Below, piece after piece: positions 26,876 to 37,165 of a stretch of DNA of 62,000 nt. The stretch spans positions 10,977,870-11,039,869 of the forward strand of contig NC_049983.1 in the NCBI RefSeq assembly GCF_000003815.2, written 5' to 3'. Position 1 is the first letter of the stretch, and the number at the start of each line of letters is the position of its first letter. Below the pieces are notes generated by a model. It did no database searches, was not told the origin of the DNA, and was given only the letters and a program-made list of their open reading frames with translations. Both the position numbers and the translations under genes were made by a program. Source of the DNA: Branchiostoma floridae. Lineage: Eukaryota > Chordata > Leptocardii > Amphioxiformes > Branchiostomatidae.

Positions 26876-28456
26876 TCCAAACAAAATGTTCCATAACTTT
26901 TTAACCTAATGATGCAACATTGCAAAAGAAGTAGACACGTCATGTTGTTGATATTCATGGTATCAATTATTGCAATGGATGGACTACTGTGATATCTATT
27001 AGTCTATTGTTTTCGTTGCGTTTCTTGCAGTATTATAGCTTTGGTACTGAAAAGGATTTTCCTACATTTTTTGCACTTTTATTTCTTCACGCTGTAATAC
27101 ATCCAGTGACACCTAGAATCGCTGGTTTACGTTTATGTCCCTTTCACTAAGTGATGAGCACATCATCCATGTTCAGCTGAAGCCAGGGGATACACTTTTC
27201 ATACAGCCGGGATTACCACGTACGGTACAGGGCTGGCTCTATTTTATCACCTCTGGCCGTGAGAGCCGGGGCTTTTTACCGGAAGGTCGCCAGGGAGCGA
27301 GGTGAAGTGATTGGCGTTATTGCACAAACACATAAGTATGGATGTTTATTTTCGTGTCGGCCGTCAGAGCAGTGGCTGAATTCATAAACGTGTAATTACC
27401 ATGTTTATTTCATAGAATAGGTATGAAATTTTATGGATTTTGTTTCAGAAGATAATTGCACGTAAAAGTGGATTGTCTACAGAGACCATATGCTACTACA
27501 TGATTAGGTTGATGAAAGGATGATAAATCCAAAGGAATTATCCGCTACTCTGGACAGATCTTTCTCCTCCCTTGTGCAGGTAATCTAGTAAAAGGCAGCT
27601 AGGAAGAGCGGAAATCGCATTATCGTAAATGTAATTCAATTTGGTGGAGCTATGGCTGTGTCCTGCCTGTTGACGGTATGGCTGCCATAATATTTCAGTG
27701 TGCTGCAATCAGGAGTGTCACGCAATCGCTTCAATAAAACCTGCAGCGCCTTTATAACACTGTGTACAAATCAGGAATTTAAACAAGGTCAACTCTACCG
27801 GTATACCATTCATCAGAAATCCGGTTTATCAATCAAACCGAGCGAGTAAATTATTTACTATGTGCACAAGGGCCCAACTTTACGACATGCACTCGGGAAA
27901 TCTCTGAGGTCATATTAGACAAGCATTATGGACACATTCTACCTTGACCTTTGACCTCGCGTGTCCTTATTGTAGTGATCATCGCGCCAGGCGTAACCTC
28001 CTCAGAGGCATTACCATCATCAAAATCTCTAAGGCAATTGACTTCAATACAAATAATGTAGAAGACGACGGCAATTGAACACGATTTGTGATTTTGTGTT
28101 CGCCGTATTAACCTTGGTACCCTCATTGACGTCATTAATGAGGGCCGCCATTTTGAAAGGTCGAACTTCAAGTCTACTGGTATTCCTCGTTAAGTTGTAA
28201 CGAAGCTTCTTGGTTGTAACATTACTAGTCTGTGCGTAGAGGTAAGGATATCACTTGCACTGTCTCTAGACATGGGGCATTAATGATTAATAAAGATTTG
28301 ATTAGGTTAGATTAGATATTAGCTGTCTACGGTTAATATGAGTAATCAAACATGTTTACTTCTTTTCTCACACACACATAGGGCGGGCCTAATATTGTAT
28401 TATAATCATTTTGATGATCATGTGAAAAAAATAAGTAGATGTAGGTTGTTTCTTTC
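26876..28456. other. Non-coding, nothing recognised
   Basis: No coding or structural feature that I can support. Confidence 0.5.
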
Positions 28457-28502
28457 CTCGCACACAATACTAAGTACTATCTAGTATAGTATTGTGTGCG
28501 AG
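28457..28502. repeat. Perfect 16-bp inverted repeat (hairpin)
   Basis: CTCGCACACAATACTA at 28457–28472 pairs exactly with TAGTATTGTGTGCGAG at 28487–28502, with a 14-nt spacer. The flanks (TTTCTTTC / GAAAAGG) give a weak extension. Function unknown; it may be a microelement or a cruciform. Confidence 0.75.
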
Positions 28503-31500
28503 TAACTAAAGAAAAGGATACGGGGAAAAACATTTTCGCGAAAATGTTGAATTTACAGTGAAAACTACATATCGTGTAGCCCATTATGCTTATTATGAAA
28601 TCCGGTTACATTGTGTACACTGGGGACAACCCTATGTTCTGACATCCATATGGTCTGTAACCCCTATGTTCCTACAACACAATGTTCCTATAACACAACA
28701 CTATGTTCTGACACCCATATACCCCGACACCCTACGCTCACATATGCCTTTGTTAGTAGGGGTTTCTGTACATATAGTGTATACCACATAGACATTCTGT
28801 TACTAGGATCAGAGCTATCTCATTTTTACAGATATTCAATACACGAATATGCTAATCTGGACTGTAGAGACTACAGGTAATTCGTCGGGAGGAAATCCTA
28901 ACAGGGATTACAAATTTCCCACCAGGCTTATGATAGACCCTCTCAGTGGTGCAGGCTGATTGGTTGACTATCCCCGATGCAATTTCCTCCCCGCCATCTG
29001 GACTAATACATCAGCGCACTTATTTCTCCATCGTCGTTACAATTTCTCTGGCAAATGACAAACATCATATCATATCAGTCTGGCAGGAAGCAGTGGAGAT
29101 TAGAAATGGCCGGTTCAGTTTCAGACCATTTCACCCGCAAACGTGCCCCAACCTCTTCAATATTTCAAAAGGATGACAAATATGCAATATCTCTAATCTC
29201 CGTTGTTGCTGTATCCTTTATTACCATAAACATTGTTTTGCCAGTTATGTGTGCAGTGAACTATGGCACAGTTCTGTCTATCACATACTCACATACATCC
29301 AAACACCTTACATATCGAACTTGACTTTGTTTACGAATCACTGTCATAGTCTCTGAATTTTCTGTGAATTTCTGTCACAATGCCTTGTAATAGTTTGTCA
29401 ATTATTTGCCACTGTTACCGCATTTGGTTGCATTGTGCGTCCTCGAAGTCGTTCAACCTAGCGGAATTAGAAAGTATCGTCCGTTTTAACCGTGGGGCAC
29501 TTAACCTAGCGCGTGTGGGGGTGTGCTGGGTCATTACAACTGTAGAAAGCCCTACCGGAGGTTGTTCTTTATCGTGGATTTATAGCCACCCCTGTACCCG
29601 GGACAGTGGTGGTATGACCAGGATATATTGCAGTGCTGTCGCTCGGAGCAATGTTCACGGTCTGACTTCAAAGAATTAGTCTTCTCCGAAGCGTGCATGT
29701 TTACATTAGCGCCCATGCCATAGCGTGCGCACCGCTGCAGTAAGAGCAGCAAAATGGCGTCTGCAGACGATGTTACGTCATTTATTATTGATGTCCTAAT
29801 CCTTGCATCTTTTCACATCCGTCAAATATCCAAATTCCGACTGACGGCTGGAGCATAGCCTTATTGTGTCCGCTACATGATACGGGTTGTTTTCATTCAT
29901 GGCGGATTGGCACTCCACCCTGCCTGATGGACACAAACATCACACAGAAAAGAACGGTGATTTATGCAACTAGATTAAGGACCTGACCCATATAACCTCT
30001 TCACTATATCTCTATTATACACACTAGTGCAGCAATCTTTTTCTTTGTATGCTATACGAACAGACAGAGGGGCTACACATACGCGTAGGATTGTCGTCTC
30101 TTGCTGTTTCTCAAACGTACCGCTCTATGCGTTGCATCTGAAGTAGGTAAACGTTATTGCACTGGAAATGCTATTGTGTTGTTTGATAGCGTTAAAGGGG
30201 ATACTAGTATTCGTTGAAGACATATTTGCTCTTACAGCATTCAGGTGCTGTCTTTCTTTTCCACTATTCCTGACGATGAGAAAACAAAACTCTGCTATCA
30301 AATTAAGGAATCCAGATGTTAAAGAAGTGAATAAATTCAAAATCCAACTTTCTCAATGTATGTCTTACTTAGCTTGTAGTATAATAGCAGCGTATCATTG
30401 TATCTATCGTTATCATTACTCTATTAACTATACCTGACAGAAAAAAGGCGGCATAAAAGGAAAAGGTCACGATTTTTCCTGTCAACCTCTGCTTGGAGAG
30501 TACATTTTATATCAATGTTACATGTATCTGCAATTAGCACTAGGGCATGTATTTGCAATTAACGTATTATTGTCAACGGACAATACCCCGTATTACGTAA
30601 GAGCGTGATTGTAGCTATGGCTCTGAAATCTGAATACTATGAACATGTAGTAGAAAATGCAGTAGAATTCAGAAAACCTTCTCCAGTGTAACAAGAAAAC
30701 GTAATGTTTTCAAACAACAGTAACCGGTATCTGATTGTTCATCTCACGACTATTCAAGCAGAACTCTAACAACAACAAACGTCTCAAAATAAAAAAAAAC
30801 ATCGCTGGATCACAGGTCCTCGACACAACACTTGTTCCAGCGATACTATCTACTTTATTAAGGGTCAGGCTAGATGTTTGTGTCTATCTGTGTTTATGTT
30901 TCTAAGATATCGATTCGTAGATCCTCATGACAACGTTATAGATATTGAATGATGTACCAAATGACGTGTCACGTGAAATGCACCAGCTATGACACAGTAA
31001 TTGGGCCGTATCAGGGACCATCTGGCCACCCTAGCGAACCATACGCGTGCCGCTGAGCTCTGTTTGCCCACTCACTTGACCCCAGTGGTGCCCTGCGTTT
31101 ATCCCCCAATGTTTGGAAACTTTCGACCATATGGCATCCGTGGATGAAGCTCGCTTTCAACTATTTACATTAAAGCTAGATAAATTCTACTTGTCTTTGT
31201 GGTATTTGTGTGTGCTGTGTTGATTAACCGCCGTACGGTATAATGCCTGTGATTCAGGAAGCATGTATGTCTGTCTGTGTGCCGCAGATATGACATAAAA
31301 TGAGCCACCGTAAAAGGCTGTCAAACTTCCGGTGCGCGCATGTCAAAACAGTACTGGTCTCTATTCACTAACACTTCACCAAGATTGTGCAGCATGCCAG
31401 TTAAACATGTGCATTCAAGGTCCCTGATAATACATGTAACACAGTTGGTAACAGAATAGCACATTAGAATCGTCGTCTACGATACGTTTGAATTTCAGCC

Positions 31501-32710
31501 ACATTCAGACGGAACTTTGAAACGTTGACACATCTCACCCGTAGAAAATATTTCACCGAATGATGTATACAGCTTCACCCGGATGCGTTTCTTATAAGGA
31601 TGTATCAAATGTTGCAATCTAACACGAGATCATATTTTCATTAAAGCGTTCGCATTCCGCCAGGGTTTACTGTCAAAACGATGGATATATGAGTTACTTT
31701 GATGCAGCGTCAGATCCCTAAATGAATCGTTTTATATGATAAAGGTTCCGAGATGCCGAAGGCATGAGGTATGAAATGTTCATTTGTGTAGACCACCCAG
31801 GCTGGATTTAAGTGGGGGATTTAGATAGCAGCTTTTCTAGCGATTAAAACGGTAATTTTTGTAACAAAATACAACCGTGCATTTGTACCTACGTCGATAC
31901 CAGAATGTCATAGCCAATCAAAAGGCGTTTTTTCTGAGAGTTAAGAGATAAAAGCTAGAAGTACATTTAAAAAAAAAACGTTTTAAACAGCACTACAAAA
32001 AGGCGATCATAGTTCAGAGGTATAAAGCGGGGATTTTGTCCTAAGGCCTTCAAAAACTGTGATCATGAACGTTGCACCTGCTCAAGTGCGCGCCTCCATT
32101 TTGGAAAAAGGCATCATGGGTATTCTTGTCGTCTGCAGCTCACAGACAAGAATGCTGCAGCTTTCAACACTTATTCCTGTACTCGTCGCAAGTTGTTGAT
32201 GATTTCTTTACATTGGTTCATTTTCCCTCCCCTTAATCGCTTGCTCGTCCGTGTATATAATAAATCCTGTTGTATAGTTGCAAGAGACTCATGTTTATAC
32301 CAATTTGACCAGTGCTCTAGCGCTGATTATACCTACTTCTTGTTTCGTCAAAGAACGACAGAAGGGATGTGAGAAGGAATGGACGCAGATGTCTTGCAGG
32401 GTACCAATCTGGTGTGATGTATCACCTGCAGCAGTATCACTACTGGTACCAGTCCGCATGCTGCGGCAGATGAATTTTTTAACCCGTGCTGCTCTCGCTT
32501 TTCATGAGGCAGGATATTGATCCACACTCTGGGGCAGAAGCGGGGGCCATTATGGAGGGGGCAGCACAGGGATGCACTTAGGCCTTCTCTCGATAAGTCT
32601 GGATGTAGGACACCTCCTTACGCCTACACCGCACCGCTACTTACATCGTAATGATTCCCTTATCATGTATACTGATGAGGTGTGGTGGTGTCTGACGGAC
32701 TTGTACATAC
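28503..32710. other. Non-coding; downstream intron or flank of the Rab-effector gene
   Basis: If the minus-strand gene at 32711–33540 continues, this is its second intron, because no exon supplying the last zinc-ligand pair was found here. A short hairpin ATTCTTGTC/GACAAGAAT lies at about 32123–32154. A CAACCTCTGCTTGGAGAGTA 20-mer at about 30484 recurs near 39849, marking another dispersed repeat. Confidence 0.4.
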
Positions 32711-32945
32711 CTTTTTGACAGATGAAGGAGACATGGATCCGCACGCTACACAGACGACACGTTCACAATCATAGCACACCCTCCCCTCGGCGCCGCTAGC
32801 ACCCCTCTCCGATCCGGACACCGCTGGAAGCTCGGTGGTATGGCAAATGGGACACAACTTCTGAGCTGTCTCGGGGGTGGGCGCTTTAGTCGCCGCTTGT
32901 TGTACCACAGTCTCCGCTAACGTCGTAAAATCCTGTTCCAATTCT
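32711..32945 (-). CDS. RIM/rabphilin-type Rab effector, coding exon 2 (zinc finger)
   Basis: The acceptor TTTACAG lies just above 32945, and the donor GTATGT just below 32711. The first base completes the split Arg codon from exon 1 (phase 2), and the 235-bp exon ends in phase 0. It encodes a helix (ELEQDFTTLAETVVQQ) followed by a zinc finger with CPIC, then CYDC and CVACG. The seventh and eighth ligands expected in a FYVE-like finger of RIM, rabphilin or piccolo should be on the next exon, which is not in view. These fingers pack against a Rab-binding helix in presynaptic active-zone proteins. The loop between the first and second CxxC pairs is longer than in vertebrate RIMs and rich in Gly/Ser/Ala. 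Confidence 0.75.
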
Positions 32946-33169
32946 CTGTAAAGTATCAAAGACGACAACAGCTGAAGTAGATTAATGATCTATGCCTTCT
33001 GGTCGTCAGTAAATATTGCATTAAGTCTCTACCTTTATTGCAGGTCATGTGCCTTAACATACGCGGCCCACTTCTAAATCAAATCTTTCCGATTGTTATT
33101 GGCACTAGTAAACAGATTATGTGTATGTAGGGATCGCATAGGACAGGTGAATCTGTAATGATTACTGAC

Positions 33170-33540
33170 CGGACTCGCTGCTCTTCCTTGTGTTGTAGTT
33201 CCTTAGCCCGTGCTAACACGGATTCTATCTGTGCACGCTCTTCCTCGGTCAGGTGGCTGAGGTCCGCTTCCGGGGGTTCGGCTATGGGGGTGGGAGGGAA
33301 GGGGAAGGCCTTCATGGACCCCGCAGGAGACACCTTCCCCCCGCTCTGAGGCGTGGTTACCTCCCGTTTGGGAGGCTGGGGAGGGGGTGTTGTCGCCTCC
33401 TCCTCCGTGTCGCTCCCCATGAGGTAGTCCCGAGCTTTCCGTAGCCACATTTTGCACCAAACCCCGGACAGGTCGTTAAGCGCCCAACAACAGTGGTAAT
33501 GGAATGAGGAGATGAGAAGCAGCACGCATAACGCTATCAT
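33170..33540 (-). CDS. RIM/rabphilin-type Rab effector, coding exon 1 (Rab-binding helix)
   Basis: Open from ATG at 33540, with an upstream in-frame TGA near 33580, to a donor GTCAGT below 33170 (phase 2, matching exon 2). A second good ATG is at 33450 (MWLRKARDYLMG), and a third gives MGSDTEEE. After an acidic/Pro-rich stretch (TEEEATTPPPQPPKRE) comes DLSHLTEEERAQIESVLARA, the signature first helix of RIM-type Rab-binding domains, then KELQHKEEQRV. RIM proteins bind Rab3 and organise synaptic vesicle release sites. If the first ATG is used, the protein gains a hydrophobic start (MIALCVLLLISS), which is unusual for this family. Rabphilin, Fife or a granuphilin relative are alternatives; DLSHLTEEER favours RIM. 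Confidence 0.75.
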
Positions 33541-33544
33541 GAAG

Positions 33545-33865
33545 ACTTGATCCCACAAACGGAGACGCGGGGCTTTCCGAGCTCATCGTGTAAGACGCGA
33601 AGGCGAGAGAGAGGGATCCGGGCCGACAATCCTGGGATTACGGGCGGCGTGTAGCACCATCAGCGTCTGGTGTGTGTGCACCACTCCAGCGTCAGTCCCC
33701 GGTACCCGGCACTGGTGGCTGCGAGCGAGTTCTTGACACCGACCAGTCCATTATATTGATAATGTATGCGCTGTAGGGTTCACCCACTATGCGGTCGATC
33801 CCCTAGGTTATGACGTCTCCCCGCGCATGCGCCGGCGGCCCTGTAATCATCCCTGTGCTACTCGA
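33545..33865 (-). promoter_or_regulatory. CpG-rich putative promoter of the Rab-effector gene
   Basis: GC- and CpG-rich sequence directly upstream of coding exon 1 in otherwise AT-rich surroundings. It contains CGCGCATGCGCC at 33822–33833, a match to the NRF-1 palindrome, and TGACGTC at 33811–33817, a CRE-like half. No TATA box is evident, as usual for CpG-island promoters. The transcription start is inferred, not seen. Confidence 0.45.
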
Positions 33866-34534
33866 GCCCTGCTGGGATCGCCACGTGCCAGCATGAATGC
33901 GGGATGCTGTTATCAATTCCTACAAACCCGATGTGAATGGGCCCCACGATTGCCTGGATTAGCCGCCGGTAACAAAGGGATTTCAAAAATCACCGTATTT
34001 TGTCTCTTACCGCGGCCGTTAGACAAAAGCCTCGCCTGCTATAATCTATTTTCATTTGCCCAACCCTTCATTCCCTCCAACCACCATCAGGGCACAGCAT
34101 GCATGCTAGGTGAACACCTTTATTTATTAACAGAGCTGGACGTTATGTAGCTAATTTTTCCAGTACTCATGCAAACTACTAGTACTTCCGCCAGTCGGAG
34201 TGCGTGGATGACAATATGTAGACGAGAATTCACATTATACTACCGACACTGCCCCCTGTCCAAGGCCGCCGCATGTATCGGATGATTCTCTGTTGACCAG
34301 CTTCATAAATCTTTCAGTTGGAATCGCTGCGGTATTGAGAAGCGAAGAATGGAGGCGGAAACACACCCCTGTGGCGCGTAGTTGACGTGCGGTGGGTTCT
34401 GTTTGGTGTCGCCGGGTTGTGTTGGCGGAACCCCCGCCTCAGGGTAGCCGTGCATCGGACAACAAAGTGCTGAATATAAACATCACGTCGTCTGGATCCT
34501 TTGCTATGTTCTAATATACGTGAACGTAAAAACT
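33866..34534. other. Non-coding, nothing recognised
   Basis: A 107-codon plus-strand frame (33827–34150) is open by composition only. No domain recognised. Confidence 0.5.
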
Positions 34535-35625
34535 GTACACGCCTTCGTGATTCTATCATGCGTATCACATAAAGCATGGATGCACCTGGAGAAAAATGTA
34601 AATATTGCGAGACCAACGTGATGAGTTGTATTGCATTGTTTTGGCTTCAGTCGGCCTTTTCTCTAACGAAGACTCGAGGAATGAAAGGAAATATCAGACA
34701 ATACGATCCTTCAAATGAGCAGTAATTGTTGCCGTAAATTTTCCACAAATCTTATTCTATCATGCGTATCATACAAGGCATGGACGCACCTGGAGAACAC
34801 TGAATATTACGTACCGAGACCAACGAGATGAATTGTATTGCATTGTTTATGTCTATGTTTTGACTTCAAACAGTCCCTTCTCTACTGAAGACTTGAAGAA
34901 TGAAAGGAAATATCAGACAATACCTTCCTTCAAATGAGCAGTAACTAATTGTTGTCGTACATTTTTCACAAAGCTTATTCTATCGTGCGTATCACATAAA
35001 GCATGGATGCACCTGGAGAAAACGAACATATTCCGAGACCAACGTGATGAATTGTATTGCACTGTTTATATGTGTATGTTTTGGCTTCAGTCGGCCCTTT
35101 CTCTAACGAAGACTTGAAGAATGAAAGGAAATATCATACAACAACTTCCTTCAAATGAACAGTAATTGCCGTAAATTTTTCACAAACCTTGTTCTATCAT
35201 GCGTATCACATAAAGCATGGATGCACCTGGAGAACACAGAAATATTCCAAGACCAACGTGATGAATTGTATTGCACTGTTTATGTCTATGTTTTGACCTC
35301 AAACAGCCCTTTCTCTAATGAAGACTTGAAGAATGAAGGGGGGAAATCATACAACAGCTTTCTTCAAATGAACAGTAATTGTTGTAAATTCTTTACAAAT
35401 CGTATTCTATCGTGCGTATCACATAAAGCATGGATGCACTTGGAGAAAACGGAAATATTCCGAGACCAATGTGCACGCGTGGTGAATTGAATCGCATTGT
35501 TTATGTGTTTATGTTTTGGCTTCAAACGTCTTGTCTTGAAGAATGACAGGAAATATCATACATTACCTTCCTTCAAATGAGCAGTTAATGTTACTGTGAA
35601 TTCTTAATAAATCTGAAAATGGGTC
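34535..35625. repeat. Tandem array, about 213-bp unit, five copies
   Basis: GCGTATCA marks the units at 34560, 34764, 34987, 35201 and 35414. Shared blocks are ATTCTATC(A/G)TGCGTATCACA, AAGCATGGATGCACCTGGAG, GACCAACGTGATGAATTG, GAAGACTTGAAGAATGAAAGG and CTTCCTTCAAATGA. Spacing is 204–223 bp. The 111-codon open frame at 35155–35490 lies within it and repeats itself (CVSHKAWMHLE twice), so it is a repeat artefact. Confidence 0.95.
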
Positions 35626-36439
35626 GTGATGCCTTTTATACAATACGCTATTGTATGATGTCCAGAGTGAGAGAGGCACAATCTATGCTTCTACCCAGTG
35701 CGCCATGTGGCCAATTGACTTCCGTGTACCAGGGTGATTAGATCCTGCGGTCTGCATGCCTGCCTACCCAGGAGTGTTAGCGGTAGGGCTGGTTCATTTA
35801 TGCTGCTGACGACACCACCGCTCTTTTTTCTTTTCAACGTGATGTACTGATGTTGCCAGTTGAAATGTAACACTTCTCCCAACCTCTCTCCCCTTCTTTT
35901 CTTTACACGTCCGAAGCTATTCATTGATTTTGATTAACTGCCCTGAGCCTTTTGTGCAGCGTCCAGTTCTGAATAAAACTGTAGGCTACACGTCTGGAAT
36001 ACTAAATACTCCACACATGGCATATCGACGACATTGTACTTATCAAAATTTGTACCATTTTTTTCTTGCCACGATATCATTTTCAGTCTTAGCATTCTTA
36101 CTGTTGCTTACCAGTTATTGACCCCGTCAGCTGTAGTCATTTTAAACTTCTCAGAAGGACCCTTGAACCGAGAATCACTGGTTATATCTGATGGTTACAC
36201 CCTTAGTTTGACTCTCGGTAGAATTTTGGCGCCAGCTGATGTTTGATATCTATATTTATGACTTCATTGTCAGACTGTCTGGCGCATTCCGTCGTTATAC
36301 GTATCCGATTCTTTACGTTCCCAATTGTTTAATTACTTCTCCGTTTTGCCTACACGCCCAATTAAGTGTTGAAAAAGATTGCAATTCCTTACTTCACCCA
36401 ACAAGACTTAATTCCTGTCTTATTTGTGCGTAAGTGTGC
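35626..36439. other. Non-coding, nothing recognised
   Basis: Short overlapping open frames without domains. Confidence 0.5.
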
Positions 36440-36515
36440 TTATGTATTTGTGTTTGTTTGTGTATGTGTGTGCTTGTGTGTGTGTGTGTGTGTGCGTGTG
36501 TTTGTTTGTGTTTTA
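36440..36515. repeat. (TG)n/(TTTG) microsatellite
   Basis: Interrupted TG and TTTG repeats. The Thr/His-rich minus-strand frame across it is an artefact. Confidence 0.9.
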
Positions 36516-36813
36516 GCAATGACCAATATGTACAATGCATCGTAATACATCGCCAGTGCTATTATTTTGGTCTGAGGAACGTCACAGTCTTCCAGCATCA
36601 ATGATATCAGATAATCATGAATGATATTCAGCGTCAGAAGCAAAAGACTTGAGTTAGACTGGTTGTTACGAATAAGGATAGAAACGGCAGTGTTTCCATA
36701 AAGTCTGTTCAGTCATGTTATTGCACAACGTATTCAGCACCAGGGACAGGGATAACCTGGGTTGGCTGAATATCATTCGTCATCAAAGATGAAGACAGAA
36801 CAGTGCTAACAGG

Positions 36814-36837
36814 CGCCCCGCAGCGCTAGACGGGGCG
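36814..36837. repeat. Short GC hairpin
   Basis: CGCCCCG at 36814–36820 pairs with CGGGGCG at 36831–36837 across a 10-nt spacer. No T-run follows on either strand. Function unknown. Confidence 0.5.
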
Positions 36838-37091
36838 GTGGCGTCAATGTGAAGGTCCTTAGGCCCGCGTGCATGAATCAGCATTGACAGCGTGAAGATG
36901 GATTCAATCATAACGGCCGTCACTCACGCCAACCAAACCGAATGTACTGTCAGTACGCATAATATTCAGCATTGGAAATTGTGTGATAGCTGTGCGGTTT
37001 GCCGAAAACTTCAGACAGGGGTCCAAATACCAGTGCATTTCGCATTTGGCAGGGGGCAGCATTGGTATTGTCGTATTCATCGGGGGTTGTA

Positions 37092-37165
37092 ATGAATGGA
37101 TGAATGAATGAAGACCTTTATTGTACAGTTTTGCCCAACCGAGCTAAGTACAGGTCACAACAAGT
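37092..37165 (-). mobile_element. Retroposon 3' tail with (CATT)n end
   Basis: Read on the minus strand: GTTGTGACCTGTACTTAGCTC, then GGGCAAAACTGTACAATAAAGG, then CTTCATTCATTCATCCATT. A conserved-looking tail with an AATAAA and a 4-bp repeat at its end is typical of LINE/SINE 3' termini. The 5' part is not recognisable. Confidence 0.55.
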
